DNA from: Micromonospora orduensis
Lineage (GTDB): Bacteria; Actinomycetota; Actinomycetes; Mycobacteriales; Micromonosporaceae
Direction: 5' to 3'
Assembly: GCF_006228125.1 (NCBI RefSeq)
Contig: NZ_VDFY01000188.1
Coordinates: forward strand, 1 to 64,000
DNA: 64,000 bases
Shown here: positions 34,697-45,527 of the stretch, piece by piece
Position numbering within the stretch: the stretch's first letter is position 1
How the letters are laid out: each line of letters begins with the position of its first letter
Notes under the pieces: generated by a model
What the model was told of the DNA's origin: nothing
Databases searched by the model: none
What the model saw: the letters and a program-made list of their open reading frames with translations, nothing else
Program-made: the position numbers and the translations under genes

Positions 34697-35628
34697 GCCG
34701 CGACAGCGGTGCTGCGGGCGGCCGAGGCGACCGCGATCCGCGCGGCCAGGTCGGCGTTGCGCAGGATGATCCGGACGTTCACCGCCAGGCTCGCGCCCTC
34801 GGTGGCCGAGTGGAAGTGCGCCAGCAGGTACGGCGTGACGGCCTTGCCGGTGATCCCGTCGCGCTCCAGCCGGGCCAGGCCGTCGGTGAGGGTCCGGTCG
34901 TGCAGCTCCGGGTCGAGCTGCTCGTCTACCGGCAGCGGGTTGGCGATGATCAGGCCGCCGGTGTGCACGGCCAGTCCGTCGCGGGCGGCGAGGACGTCCG
35001 CGACCTGCTCCGGTGACTCCAGCGACCAGTCCAGGTCGAATCCGCCGTCGGTCAGGTAGAAGCCGGGGAAGCGGTGGGTGCGGTAGCCGACCACCGCCAC
35101 CCCGAGCGTCTCCAGCCGCTCCAGCGTCGCGCCCACGTCGAGGATCGACTTGACCCCCGCGCAGACCACCGCGATCGGCGTCCGGGCCAGGGTGATCAGG
35201 TCCGCCGACTCGTCGAAGGTGTGCGCCGCCTCCCGGTGCACCCCGCCGAGACCACCGGTGGCGAACACCCCGATCCCGGCCGCGGCGGCCACGGCGCTGG
35301 TCGCGGCCACGGTGGTGGCGCCGTCCGCCCCGGTCGCCGCCGCCACCGCCAGATCGCGTACGGAGAGCTTGCTCACGCCGTCGACGGTGGCCAGCCGGGT
35401 CAGCTGCGCGTCGTCGAGGCCCACCACCAACTCGCCGCCGACCATGCCGATCGTCGCCGGGACGGCCCCGGCGTCCCGGACCGTCTGCTCGATCTCCCGG
35501 GCGACCCGCAGGTTCTGCGGCCGGGGCAGGCCGTGCGAGACGATGGTGCTCTCCAGGGCGACGACGGGCCGGCCGTCGCGCAGGGCGTGGGAGACGTCGG
35601 TGCCGTAGCTGATGCGAAATTCAGTCAC
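34693..35628 (-). CDS. psuG: Pseudouridine-5'-phosphate glycosidase
   Basis: PsuG cleaves the C-C glycosidic bond of pseudouridine 5'-phosphate to uracil and ribose 5-phosphate. The 311-aa protein begins near [19 protein letters not shown], then [23 protein letters not shown], and [18 protein letters not shown] conserved [15 protein letters not shown] and IIANPLP follow. The GTG at 35628 is chosen to give the usual length. The downstream PfkB kinase completes the psu pathway. It is divergent from the DUF3039 gene. Confidence 0.95.
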   Translation of the reverse strand: MTEFRISYGTDVSHALRDGRPVVALESTIVSHGLPRPQNLRVAREIEQTVRDAGAVPATIGMVGGELVVGLDDAQLTRLATVDGVSKLSVRDLAVAAATGADGATTVAATSAVAAAAGIGVFATGGLGGVHREAAHTFDESADLITLARTPIAVVCAGVKSILDVGATLERLETLGVAVVGYRTHRFPGFYLTDGGFDLDWSLESPEQVADVLAARDGLAVHTGGLIIANPLPVDEQLDPELHDRTLTDGLARLERDGITGKAVTPYLLAHFHSATEGASLAVNVRIILRNADLAARIAVASAARSTAVAA

Positions 35629-35717
35629 GTTGAGCACGGTACGGGGTAGGGCTCCGGCCGGCCTCAAGTGGACCCGGCCGTGATGACCTGCCAAACTTGA
35701 CGGTCGGAGGTGCAGAC

Positions 35718-35936
35718 GTGAGCACAGAGGTTCTCGAGCGTCCGGAGCTGAAGGACGCCGATACCGGTCCTGAGATGTTCCACTACGTCCGCAAGGAGAA
35801 GATCGCCGAGAGTGCCGTCATGGGCACCTTCGTCGTCGCGCTCTGCGGGGAGACCTTCCCGGTCACCAAGGCTGCCAAGCCGGGTTCGCCGGTGTGCCCC
35901 AAGTGCAAGGAGATCTACGACTCGTACCGCGAGTAA
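35718..35936 (+). CDS. DUF3039 domain-containing protein
   Basis: This 72-aa protein starts at GTG 35718 after CGGAGG. It has [29 protein letters not shown] and [12 protein letters not shown], so three cysteines (C-x18-C-x2-C) with a likely zinc-binding role. DUF3039 is an actinobacterial family found beside this helicase and the principal sigma factor. Confidence 0.93.
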   Translation: MSTEVLERPELKDADTGPEMFHYVRKEKIAESAVMGTFVVALCGETFPVTKAAKPGSPVCPKCKEIYDSYRE

Positions 35937-35976
35937 AGCCCGGCCGGCGATCGGGCCGGCGACGTAGCCTGCGGCG

Positions 35977-36621
35977 ATGACCACCTCCACCGCCCTTCTC
36001 CTCGCCGACCTGACCGGGGTGGCGGTGTTCGCCGCCTCCGGAGCCTCGGCCGCGGTGGCCAAGCGACTGGACCTGTTCGGTATCGCGTTCGTCGGCTTCG
36101 CGGCCGCGCTCGGCGGCGGGATCCTCCGCGACCTGGTCATCGACGAGGTGCCGCCGCTGGCCTTCGCCGACTGGCGGTACGCGGCCACCGCCGCGATCAC
36201 CGCGCTCGCCGTGTTCTGGCTACACCCGCAGCTCGCCCGTCTGCGCACCACCGTGCTGGTGCTCGACGCGGCGGGCCTCGCGCTGTTCACCGTGACCGGC
36301 ACGCTCAAGGCGCTCGACGCCCGGGTGCCCGCCGTCGGCGCCTGCCTGATCGGCATGCTCACCGCGATCGGCGGCGGGGTCGCCCGGGACCTGCTCACCG
36401 CCGAGATCCCGGTGGTGCTGCTCCGGGAGATCTACGCGCTCGCCGCGCTGGCCGGCTCGGTGATGGTGGTCCTGCTGTACGTCACCGGACAGACCGGACC
36501 GGTGCCGCTCACCGCCGCTGCCGTGCTGGTCTTCGGGCTGCGCCTGATCGCGCTGCGTCGGCGCTGGTCCGCCCCGGTGGCGACGCTGCGACCACCGCAC
36601 ACCGGTGACCCGGAGTGGTGA
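35977..36621 (+). CDS. TRIC-family cation channel (UPF0126)
   Basis: This 214-aa protein has seven predicted membrane helices in two similar halves, each with a glycine motif: GFAAALGGGILRDLVI and GMLTAIGGGVARDLLT. This matches prokaryotic TRIC channels, which form trimers and conduct monovalent cations. The physiological role in actinobacteria is unknown. It lies between DUF3039 and the helicase in the same direction. Confidence 0.93.
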   Translation: MTTSTALLLADLTGVAVFAASGASAAVAKRLDLFGIAFVGFAAALGGGILRDLVIDEVPPLAFADWRYAATAAITALAVFWLHPQLARLRTTVLVLDAAGLALFTVTGTLKALDARVPAVGACLIGMLTAIGGGVARDLLTAEIPVVLLREIYALAALAGSVMVVLLYVTGQTGPVPLTAAAVLVFGLRLIALRRRWSAPVATLRPPHTGDPEW

Positions 36622-36801
36622 GACAGCGTTCCGCTGGGGTGGCAGATGTGACCAGCGTGGCGTCGCCTGGGCTGTGCGGCCCGCTCTGGTTATGCTGAGT
36701 CGGCCTTCGCGGCAGCTACTGCGCGGAGGCGTTTTCATGGGCGGCGGTACTCGTGGCCCTCGCCCGGGGTCCGCCGTCGTGCGGTCGGAGAGGAGCTTCG
36801 C

Positions 36802-38535
36802 GTGGCAGCCCGGACGCCGGTGCTCGAGACGTTCCCGGCACTACGTGCCTGGCAGCGCAAGGCCCTGGTGGAGTACCTGCGCCGGCGCACCGAGGACTTC
36901 ACCGCGGTCGCCACACCGGGCGCCGGCAAGACCACCTTCGCCCTACGGATCGCGGCCGAGCTGCTCGCCGACGGCACCGTCGAGGCGGTCACCGTGGTCG
37001 CCCCCACCGAGCACCTGAAGAGCCAGTGGGCGGAGGCCGCCGCCCGGGTGGGCATCCAGCTCGACGCCGCGTTCCGCAACGCCGACGTGCACTCCGCGGC
37101 CGACTTCCACGGCGCGGTCATCACCTACGCCCAGGTCGGAATGGCCCCGCAGGTGCACCGGCGGCGCACCATGACCCGGCGCACCCTGGTCATCCTCGAC
37201 GAGATCCACCACGCCGGCGACTCCCGCACCTGGGGTGACGGGGTGAAGGCCGCCTTCGAGCCCGCCGTACGCCGGCTGATGCTCACCGGGACGCCGTTCC
37301 GCTCCGACGACAACCCCATCCCGTTCGTCAGCTACGAGCGGGGCGGGGACGGGCTGCTGCGCTCCCGCGCCGACTCGGTGTACGGCTACTCCGACGCCCT
37401 GCGCGACGGCGTCGTCCGACCGGTGCTCTTCCTGGCGTACTCCGGGGAGACCCGGTGGCGTACCAACGCCGGGGAGGAGTTGGCGGCCCGGCTCGGCGAG
37501 CCGATGACCCAGGACCTGGTGGCGCAGGCGTGGCGTACCGCCCTGGACCCGGCCGGGGACTGGATGCCCCAGGTGCTCCGGGCCGCCGACGCCCGACTGA
37601 CCGTGCTGCGCAACGCCGGCATGGCCGACGCCGGCGGCCTGATCATCGCCACCGACCAGCAGACCGCCCGCTCGTACGCCAAGCTGATCGAGCAGGTGAC
37701 CGGCGAGAAGGCCGCCGTGGTGCTCTCCGACGACCAGGGCGCGTCCGCGCGGATCGCGACGTTCGCGGCGTCCGACCAGCGGTGGCTGGTCGCGGTGCGG
37801 ATGGTGTCCGAGGGGGTCGACATCCCGCGACTCGCGGTCGGGGTCTACGCCACCAGCGCCAGCACCCCGCTCTACTTCGCGCAGGCGATCGGCCGGTTCG
37901 TGCGGGCCCGACGGCCCGGGGAGACCGCGTCGGTCTTCCTGCCCAGCGTGCCGCACCTGCTCGGCCTGGCCAGCGAGATGGAGACCGAGCGGGACCACGT
38001 GCTCGGCAAACCCAAGGAAGCCGACGGCTTCGACGACGACCTGCTGGAACGGGCACAGCGCGACGACCAGGCCAGCGGGGAGTTGGAGAAGCGGTTCGCC
38101 GCCCTCTCGGCCACCGCCGAGCTGGACCAGGTGATCTTCGACGGCGCGTCGTTCGGCACCGCCGCCCAGGCCGGCACCCCCGAGGAGGAGGAATACCTCG
38201 GCCTGCCCGGTCTGCTCACCGCCGACCAGGTCTCCCTGCTGCTGACCAAGCGGCAGGCCGCCCAACTCGCCGCCCAACGCCGCCGGACCGCCGAGCGGGC
38301 CGCTCAGCCGGCCGCTGCGCCCGCCGCGGCGCCCCCGGCACCAATGAGTGCCGCCCAGCGTCGTGTGGCGCTCCGGCGCCAACTGAACGCCCTCGTGGCC
38401 GCCCGACACCACCGCACCGGCCAGCCCCACGGCAAGATCCACGCCGAGCTGCGCCGGCTCTGCGGCGGCCCGCCCAGCGCCCAGGCCACCATCGAGCAAC
38501 TCGAAGAACGCATCGCCACCGTACAAACCCTCTGA
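36802..38535 (+). CDS. DEAD/DEAH-box superfamily 2 helicase
   Basis: This 577-aa helicase starts at GTG 36802 (GAGAGGAG upstream). Motif I is ATPGAGKTT (residues about 37-45), Ia is VVAPTEHLKSQW, II is ILDEIHHAGD, III is LMLTGTPFRSD, V is SEGVDIPRLAVGVYAT, and VI is QAIGRFVRARR. The C-terminal 130 residues form an Ala/Arg/Gln-rich helical tail not shared with all helicases. It belongs to a conserved actinobacterial group encoded next to DUF3039 and DUF7455. Substrate unknown. Confidence 0.93.
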   Translation: MAARTPVLETFPALRAWQRKALVEYLRRRTEDFTAVATPGAGKTTFALRIAAELLADGTVEAVTVVAPTEHLKSQWAEAAARVGIQLDAAFRNADVHSAADFHGAVITYAQVGMAPQVHRRRTMTRRTLVILDEIHHAGDSRTWGDGVKAAFEPAVRRLMLTGTPFRSDDNPIPFVSYERGGDGLLRSRADSVYGYSDALRDGVVRPVLFLAYSGETRWRTNAGEELAARLGEPMTQDLVAQAWRTALDPAGDWMPQVLRAADARLTVLRNAGMADAGGLIIATDQQTARSYAKLIEQVTGEKAAVVLSDDQGASARIATFAASDQRWLVAVRMVSEGVDIPRLAVGVYATSASTPLYFAQAIGRFVRARRPGETASVFLPSVPHLLGLASEMETERDHVLGKPKEADGFDDDLLERAQRDDQASGELEKRFAALSATAELDQVIFDGASFGTAAQAGTPEEEEYLGLPGLLTADQVSLLLTKRQAAQLAAQRRRTAERAAQPAAAPAAAPPAPMSAAQRRVALRRQLNALVAARHHRTGQPHGKIHAELRRLCGGPPSAQATIEQLEERIATVQTL

Positions 38536-38717
38536 GTCCGACGGGTCGGTCAAGCCCGATGCCGTGAATCGGGCAGGGTGGGCGATCCGTCCCGGGTGCC
38601 TCGCACCCGCTGACCACACCTCGCAAGCTCGGCGACCGGTCGCGTCCGTAGGCGACTGGCTTGTGCATCGCAGCGGCCCGCGGATCTTGGGGTGGCCGGG
38701 TGGGCGGACAGCGAAAA

Positions 38718-38754
38718 GCCGACCGGAGGCACCCTCGGGGTACCTCCGGCCGGC
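38718..38754. terminator. Terminator between helicase and DUF7455 gene
   Basis: GCCGACCGGAGG (38718-38729) pairs with CCTCCGGCCGGC (38743-38754) with one mismatch, around a 13-base loop. It is placed so it can serve both convergent genes. Confidence 0.65.
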
Positions 38755-38771
38755 TATGTCGGTTTGCGGAT

Positions 38772-39005
38772 CTAGTTCGCCATCAACTCGGCGCCACGCC
38801 AGCTGAAATCGGGCTCCGTTGCGAACCGCTCGGTGATCTTCACGAGATCCTCCGCGTACTTGTTCGCGTGGTGCCCACAGAACACCAGCTCGCTCCCACC
38901 CGCCAGAGTGATCCGGAGCTTCCCGGCAGCATTGCAGCGGTCGCACCGTTCATCGGCGGCTGGGGGCGCCACCGTCTCGGGCGGCGGCGTGAGGGTCGGG
39001 GTCAT
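38772..39005 (-). CDS. DUF7455 small cysteine-containing protein
   Basis: This 77-aa protein starts at ATG 39005 after GAGGAGG. After a Pro-rich N-terminus it has ERCDRCNAAGKLRITLAGGSELVFCGHHANKYAEDL, with C-x2-C and C-x2-H ligands in a zinc-ribbon arrangement. This family is normally encoded next to the principal sigma factor in actinobacteria; the function is not known to me. Confidence 0.9.
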   Translation of the reverse strand: MTPTLTPPPETVAPPAADERCDRCNAAGKLRITLAGGSELVFCGHHANKYAEDLVKITERFATEPDFSWRGAELMAN

Positions 39006-39192
39006 CGCCTTCCTCCTCTGGTCGTCACCGATGAACAATCTCTTCGGTCGTTGCTCACCTATCGTGCAACACCCTTGACGGGCCTTGCCTTCCCTGTGTG
39101 CCCGCGGGGGACCGAGGTCACACATGGCAGGGACAGTGTGCCGTGCACCCAGGGTGCCACGTCAACGATCACATTCGTGCATCCGGACGATC

Positions 39193-39219
39193 ACCATCTG
39201 GTGTTGCACACCAGGTGGT
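39193..39219 (-). terminator. Terminator of the principal sigma gene
   Basis: A 12-bp stem with one G-T pair (39193-39204 with 39208-39219) and a 3-base loop lies about 30 bases past the sigma gene stop on the minus strand. Confidence 0.6.
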
Positions 39220-39250
39220 CAAAACGACACGTTCGGTTGACGAAACCCGC

Positions 39251-40861
<1,611 letters not shown>

Positions 40862-41318
40862 GAATGACCTTCCGGAGGCGAAGAGCGGGCACGGCCGGGT
40901 CGTCCGGCACAGCATGGGTCAACCAGGCCGGGCGATGTGGTTGAGGGGCCCCCGTGTCCCGGGCCGGCCGGTGGTCGGCGGTCCGTGGCGCGTGGGCAGG
41001 GGTGAATTGTAACGCCGTCTGCGGCGATCATCCTGCGCCGCACTGCGTAACGGCGGTGAGACCGCCGATTCGGCGCTGATGTGGACTTTGTAAGGATGAT
41101 ACTCGCGTACGGCGCTGAGGGCTCGACCGTCGTCGCCGGCCGACGGTTGACCAGCGATGGTTGCCGTGGGCGGGCCGGGGAGCTGAGCACTTAGCGCACA
41201 TTACCAACACAAAGCGCACATGCCGGTCAGACCCGACGCTGGCCGGCGTCGTTTTGTCGCCGCGACGATGGATCATGATGGGGCCCGTAGGGCGCCGGCG
41301 TGTGGAAAGGGACGAACC
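40862..41318. other. rpoD-suhB intergenic region
   Basis: The 457-bp gap between the divergent principal sigma gene and the inositol monophosphatase gene contains no gene I can support. It must hold both promoters. The only repeated feature seen is AGCGCACA at 41193-41200 and again at 41213-41220. Confidence 0.5.
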
Positions 41319-42137
41319 ATGACCGGCTCGACGCCGACGCCGCAGGAGCTGCTCGCGATCGCGATCGACGTGGCACGGGAGGCGGCGGACACCGCGTACC
41401 GGATGCGGGCCGCGGGGGTCGAGGTCGCCGCGACCAAGTCCACAATCACCGACGTGGTCACCGCCGCCGACCGGGCCGTCGAGCGGCAGGTCCTGGACGC
41501 CCTGGCCACGATCCGCCCCGACGACTCGGTGCTCGGCGAGGAGTACGGCGCGGGTGCCCCCGGCGCGACGGGCAGCGGGGTGCGGTGGATCGTCGACCCG
41601 ATCGACGGCACGGTCAACTACCTGTACGGGCTGGCGCACAGCGCCGTCTCGCTGGCCGCCGAGGTCGGCGGGGTGGTCGTCGCCGGGGTGGTCCGCAACG
41701 TGTTCACCGGCGAGGAGTGGACGGCCACCCTCGGCGGCGGCGCCTGGCGGGCGGGGCAGCGGTTGCGGTGCTCGACGGAGACCGACCTCGGGCAGGCGCT
41801 CGTCGCCACCGGCTTCGGCTACGACGCCGCGCGCCGCTCGCACCAGGCCCGGGTGGTCGCCGGACTGATTTCGCACGTGCGGGACATCCGGCGCCTCGGC
41901 GCCGCCGCCCTGGACCTCTGCCTGACCGCCGAGGGGCGGGTGGACGCGTACTTCGAGAAGGGTCTGGCGGCCTGGGACCAGGCCGCCGGCGGGTTGGTGG
42001 CGAGCGAGGCGGGGCTGCGGGTGGCCGGCCTGCGTGGGCTACCGGCCGGCCCGGACCTGGTCATCGCGGCGCCGGAGGCCCTCTTCGCGCCGCTGCACGA
42101 CCGCCTGGACGACCTGGACGCCGCCGGCGGCCCCTGA
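41319..42137 (+). CDS. Inositol monophosphatase family protein (SuhB-like)
   Basis: This 272-aa Mg-dependent phosphatase removes phosphate from inositol 1-phosphate or a related sugar phosphate. It contains GEEYGAG, the metal motif WIVDPIDGTVNYLYGL, and the second motif AAWDQAAGGLVASEAG. The ATG at 41319 has GAAAGGGA upstream. Its place beside the principal sigma gene matches suhB (Rv2701c) of M. tuberculosis. A role in inositol supply for phosphatidylinositol or mycothiol is inferred. Confidence 0.92.
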   Translation: MTGSTPTPQELLAIAIDVAREAADTAYRMRAAGVEVAATKSTITDVVTAADRAVERQVLDALATIRPDDSVLGEEYGAGAPGATGSGVRWIVDPIDGTVNYLYGLAHSAVSLAAEVGGVVVAGVVRNVFTGEEWTATLGGGAWRAGQRLRCSTETDLGQALVATGFGYDAARRSHQARVVAGLISHVRDIRRLGAAALDLCLTAEGRVDAYFEKGLAAWDQAAGGLVASEAGLRVAGLRGLPAGPDLVIAAPEALFAPLHDRLDDLDAAGGP

Positions 42138-42167
42138 GACGCCACCGACCGGCCGCGGGCTGCCCTG

Positions 42168-42698
42168 CTACTTCTTGACCGGCATCGGGCAGGTGCCCTT
42201 GGGCGCCTCCGGCGCCCCGGAGTCACCGAGGGACTGGTTGACCTCGGTGGTGGTGGCCAACTGCTGGAAGCCGTTGCCGAGCACGACGTCCACCGTGTCG
42301 TCGGTGCGCTTCTCGTCGTAGCCCGGGTCGGCCTCGTTGAGGAAGTACGCCTGCAAGAGGTGGGCCGAGCCGACGCCCTTCGGGCCGTACCGCAGCACCG
42401 CGATGCCGTCGACCTGCTTCTTCTCGTTCGCGGTCTTCTTGACCTGGAACTGCCGGTTGCTGAACTCGTCGGCGACCGTACGGGCGAGGCCGGGCTGGTT
42501 CGTGGCGTTGTAGACGTTGATCTTCACGTCCTTGCGCTCGCGCAGGGTCAGGTCGGCCAGCGGCCACCCCTCGGGGCAGCCCGCGGCGGTGCCCGCGTTG
42601 CCCTGGCTGTCGCGGACCACGGCCACGACGACGAAGACCAGGGCGATGACCGCCAGCAGACCGACGACGACGAGTGCTCGTACTCGCGCAAAACTCAT
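42168..42698 (-). CDS. LytR C-terminal domain membrane protein
   Basis: This 176-aa protein has a single membrane helix (about residues 9-29) followed by an extracytoplasmic LytR_C domain (INVYNATNQPGLARTVADEFSNRQFQV, about residues 60-86, and IAVLRYGPKG). The counterpart in the M. tuberculosis order is Rv2700 (Cei), a cell-envelope integrity protein. It is convergent with the phosphatase gene and divergent from the DUF4193 gene. Confidence 0.92.
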   Translation of the reverse strand: MSFARVRALVVVGLLAVIALVFVVVAVVRDSQGNAGTAAGCPEGWPLADLTLRERKDVKINVYNATNQPGLARTVADEFSNRQFQVKKTANEKKQVDGIAVLRYGPKGVGSAHLLQAYFLNEADPGYDEKRTDDTVDVVLGNGFQQLATTTEVNQSLGDSGAPEAPKGTCPMPVKK

Positions 42699-43106
42699 CA
42701 GGGCGCTCCCCGGGACGTCAGGTGGGTGGCAACGATCTCTGACCGCCGGCCGTCGAATACGCCGCTGAGGTTAACGGTTGTCCGGCCGTCGCGTGGAAAC
42801 AGTCCGACATGCCGGCGCGGCGACCGCGAACCGGGTACTACTACCCCTATCTTCGTGTCGCCTGAGTCACATTGGGAACAACTTCGCGTGCTGGGGCGTA
42901 CATCTCAGCCGCAAGGGCGGTATACATGCCTCGCCCAAGGGGGGGTAAGGTTCCGCGCTCGCAGGGGAGTCGCCCCGGCGGTCCCGACCCGTACGGTCCC
43001 CGGGTCGGGTGCCCGACACAAGTGGTGGCCGGCCAGCGGAACCGAAACAGCGTCGTCCGGCGTTACAACCGGGAAGCGACAACATCGATATGGGAGAGTG
43101 AAACCG
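42699..43106. other. Gene-free gap before DUF4193 gene
   Basis: This 408-bp divergent intergenic region has no convincing gene. A TATACA that could act as a -10 element lies at 42921-42926. A perfect 9-bp stem (42983-42991 with 43001-43009) would form a hairpin about 100 bases before the DUF4193 start. Confidence 0.4.
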
Positions 43107-43403
43107 ATGGCCACCGACTACGACGCCCCGCGTCGCGACGAGGTCGACCTCGGCGAGGACAGCCTGGAAGAGCTCAAGGCACGGCGCGTCGACTCACAGT
43201 CGGGCGCGGTGGACGTTGACGAGGCCGAGGTGGCCGAGAGCTTCGAGCTGCCCGGCGCCGACCTGGCCGACGAGGAGCTCACGGTCAAGGTGCTACCGAT
43301 GCAGCAGGACGAGTTCCGGTGCGCCCGCTGCTTCCTGGTGCATCACCGCAGCCAGCTGGCTGTCGAGCGCAACGGCGAGCTGATCTGCCGCGAGTGCGTC
43401 TGA
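43107..43403 (+). CDS. DUF4193 domain-containing protein
   Basis: This 98-aa protein starts at ATG 43107. It is acidic (SLEELKARRVDSQS, VDEAEVAESFELPGADLADEEL) with a C-terminal zinc-ribbon-like FRCARCFLVHHRSQLA and ICRECV (two C-x2-C pairs). DUF4193 is actinobacteria-specific and its M. tuberculosis homologue lies beside dut. The role may be linked to transcription, by analogy with other small zinc proteins near sigA, but this is not established. Confidence 0.93.
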   Translation: MATDYDAPRRDEVDLGEDSLEELKARRVDSQSGAVDVDEAEVAESFELPGADLADEELTVKVLPMQQDEFRCARCFLVHHRSQLAVERNGELICRECV

Positions 43404-43411
43404 CCCGCATG

Positions 43412-43454
43412 ACACCAGCGGCGGCCTCCTGATCGGGGCCGCCGCTGCCGGTGT
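43412..43454 (+). terminator. Terminator after DUF4193 gene
   Basis: A perfect 10-bp stem (43417-43426 with 43437-43446) is extended by ACACC/GGTGT past a three-base bulge. It starts 9 bases beyond the stop codon. Confidence 0.75.
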
Positions 43455-43524
43455 AGCCATGCGTGCCCGGTGGGTACCTGCTTGACTCGTAACGGGTAAC
43501 CCACTGCACCGGGAGGTCCGACCC

Positions 43525-44322
43525 ATGAGCGATCGAGGCGAGACCACCGACGGTGGTGCCGACGACCTCGGCGCCACCGTTGCCGCGTTGACCGCGGACG
43601 ACATCGAGCCGGCCCGACGCCGTCAACTGCTGACCCGCATGGTCGGGCAGGCCCGCGCCCGGGGGATCTCCGACCTGTTCAAGCCCCGCTCCGCCGTGCG
43701 GTGGATGGTCGACACCGTCGCCGAGATCGCCCCGCACGTGCCGGTACGGGACCTGGCCACCCTGCGCGCGCACTTTCCGGGGCTGGACGACACCGCCCTG
43801 GCCGAGCGCCTGATCCGTAACGCCTCGCGGACCACCGCGGCGATCGGCGCGGCCGGCGGGGGAGTCGCCGCCGTCGAGTGGGCAGTGGCCCCGACCCTGC
43901 TCTCCGCGCCGGTGCTGCTCGCCGCCGAGACCGTCGCCGTGGTGGCGGTGGAGCTGAAGCTGGTCGGCGAGCTGCACGAGATCCACGGCGTGGAGCTGCC
44001 GGGCGCCGGCAGCCAACGGGCGGTCACCCTGGTGCACTCGTGGGCCACCCAGCGCGGCGTCAACCCGATGGTGCCCGGTGTCGGGGTGGGCGCGGTGCTC
44101 GGCACCGCCGCCCGCAAGGAGCTGCGGGACATGCTGCTGCGGCGCTTCGGCCGGAACCTCACCACGCTCGGGCCGTTCCTCACCGGCGCGGCGGTGGCCA
44201 GCTTCCTGAACCGTCGGGCCACCCAGCAGATGGCCGAGCAGCTTCAGGTGGACCTGCGCCGCCGTGGCATCGCCCGACCGGCGCCACCGCCGGAGCTGCC
44301 GGGCCCGCCCACGGGCACCTGA
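43525..44322 (+). CDS. Conserved hypothetical protein with hydrophobic centre
   Basis: This 265-aa protein from ATG 43525 has an amphipathic N-terminal third (PARRRQLLTRMVGQARARG, SAVRWMVDTVAEIAPH) and a Gly/Ala/Val-rich hydrophobic segment (residues about 108-150) that may insert in the membrane. A second Gly-rich stretch (NPMVPGVGVGAVLG) and a basic C-terminus follow. Homologues occur in actinobacteria at this position; EcsC-like layout is a loose resemblance only. Confidence 0.8.
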   Translation: MSDRGETTDGGADDLGATVAALTADDIEPARRRQLLTRMVGQARARGISDLFKPRSAVRWMVDTVAEIAPHVPVRDLATLRAHFPGLDDTALAERLIRNASRTTAAIGAAGGGVAAVEWAVAPTLLSAPVLLAAETVAVVAVELKLVGELHEIHGVELPGAGSQRAVTLVHSWATQRGVNPMVPGVGVGAVLGTAARKELRDMLLRRFGRNLTTLGPFLTGAAVASFLNRRATQQMAEQLQVDLRRRGIARPAPPPELPGPPTGT

Positions 44323-44341
44323 GCGGGCCGTCGGCGTCGGG

Positions 44342-44869
44342 TCAGCCCGGCTCGCCGGCCGGTCGGTCGGCGAGCCGCAGCGCGTCCCGGGCGGCCAGCA
44401 CCGCCTCGGCCAGCTCCACCGGGCGCCGCGTGCTCACCACCCAGAAGGGCGTCGGGTCGGCCGGATCGTCGAGCACCACCTGCACGGCGCCGCCGATCCA
44501 CGGCCGCTGCACCACGAAGGCGAGCGGATCGGCGCCCACCCCGAGCACCTCACGGCGGCCTGTCGCGTCCAACGGGACCACGTCGGCCACGAAACGCACA
44601 GGCAGTCGGGCGTCGTCCACCCGCAGCTCGGCGTCCACGACCGCGACCCGGATCCGACCCAGCCACCACAGACCGACGGCCGTCGCCGGCAGCAGCACCG
44701 CGAACGGCAGCCAGGCGCGGACGCCGGGGGCGCCCATCCAGACCTCGACGGCCAGCAGCGCGGCGGCCACCAGCCCCGCCAGCCACAGCCACCAGGGCAG
44801 ATCCAGCCGCTCGGCGTACGCCGAGCGGGTGGCGACCGGCGACTGATCGGCGGACGGGGAGGGCGACAT
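44342..44869 (-). CDS. DUF3093 membrane protein
   Basis: This 175-aa protein has two membrane helices (about residues 25-44, 50-70; LPWWLWLAGLVAAALL and AWLPFAVLLPATAVGLWWL) followed by a PH-like beta domain (VDAELRVDDARLPV, DPADPTPFWVVSTRRPVELAEAV). That matches DUF3093. The ATG at 44869 has AGGAG upstream. It is divergent from dut, as in M. tuberculosis (Rv2698). Confidence 0.92.
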   Translation of the reverse strand: MSPSPSADQSPVATRSAYAERLDLPWWLWLAGLVAAALLAVEVWMGAPGVRAWLPFAVLLPATAVGLWWLGRIRVAVVDAELRVDDARLPVRFVADVVPLDATGRREVLGVGADPLAFVVQRPWIGGAVQVVLDDPADPTPFWVVSTRRPVELAEAVLAARDALRLADRPAGEPG

Positions 44870-44959
44870 GCTCACTCCTGCGAGGGTACGGCGCACGACG
44901 GGCCGGCCAACCGGCAGGATGGCAGGGTCACCCCGTGAACCGGACAGAAGAGGGGACCC

Positions 44960-45502
44960 GTGACCGACGTCGTACCCGTGCCCGTGCCCGTGCGGCAGCT
45001 CGACGGTGAGCTGCCGCTGCCCACGTACGCCCATCCCGGCGACGCTGGCGCCGACCTGGTGGCGGCCACGGACGTGGAGCTGCCGCCCGGCGGCCGCGCC
45101 CTGGTGCCCACCGGCGTCGCCATCGCGTTGCCGGAGGGGTACGTGGGTCTGGTCCACCCCCGCTCCGGTCTGGCGGCGAGGCTCGGCGTGACCGTGCTCA
45201 ACGCGCCCGGTACGGTCGACGCCGGCTACCGGGGTGAGATCCTGGTCAACCTGATCAACCATGATCGGGACACACCGGCGAAGATCTCCCGCGGCGACCG
45301 GATCGCCCAGCTCGTGGTGCAGCGGGTCGCGCGGGCCCGGTTCGAGCCGGTGGTCGAGCTGCCCGGGTCCCGGCGTGGGACCGGTGGGCACGGCTCCACC
45401 GGCGGACACGCCGGGTTGGTGCCGACGCCAGCGGGTCAGGGTCGTGTCGAGCAGCGGCCGGACGAGCCGGGACGCGGGCGGACGGAAGAGGTGGCAGGGT
45501 GA
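44960..45502 (+). CDS. dut: Deoxyuridine triphosphate nucleotidohydrolase
   Basis: Dut hydrolyses dUTP to dUMP, preventing uracil in DNA and feeding dTMP synthesis. The 180-aa protein carries motif 1 ([11 protein letters not shown]), motif 2 ([11 protein letters not shown]), motif 3 ([14 protein letters not shown]), motif 4 ([12 protein letters not shown]) and motif 5 ([11 protein letters not shown]). A C-terminal extension of about 30 polar residues goes beyond the usual end. GTG 44960 is the start. The DUF3710 gene follows. Confidence 0.97.
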   Translation: MTDVVPVPVPVRQLDGELPLPTYAHPGDAGADLVAATDVELPPGGRALVPTGVAIALPEGYVGLVHPRSGLAARLGVTVLNAPGTVDAGYRGEILVNLINHDRDTPAKISRGDRIAQLVVQRVARARFEPVVELPGSRRGTGGHGSTGGHAGLVPTPAGQGRVEQRPDEPGRGRTEEVAG

Positions 45503-45527
45503 GCGTGAACAGCGGAGGGTGGGCGCA

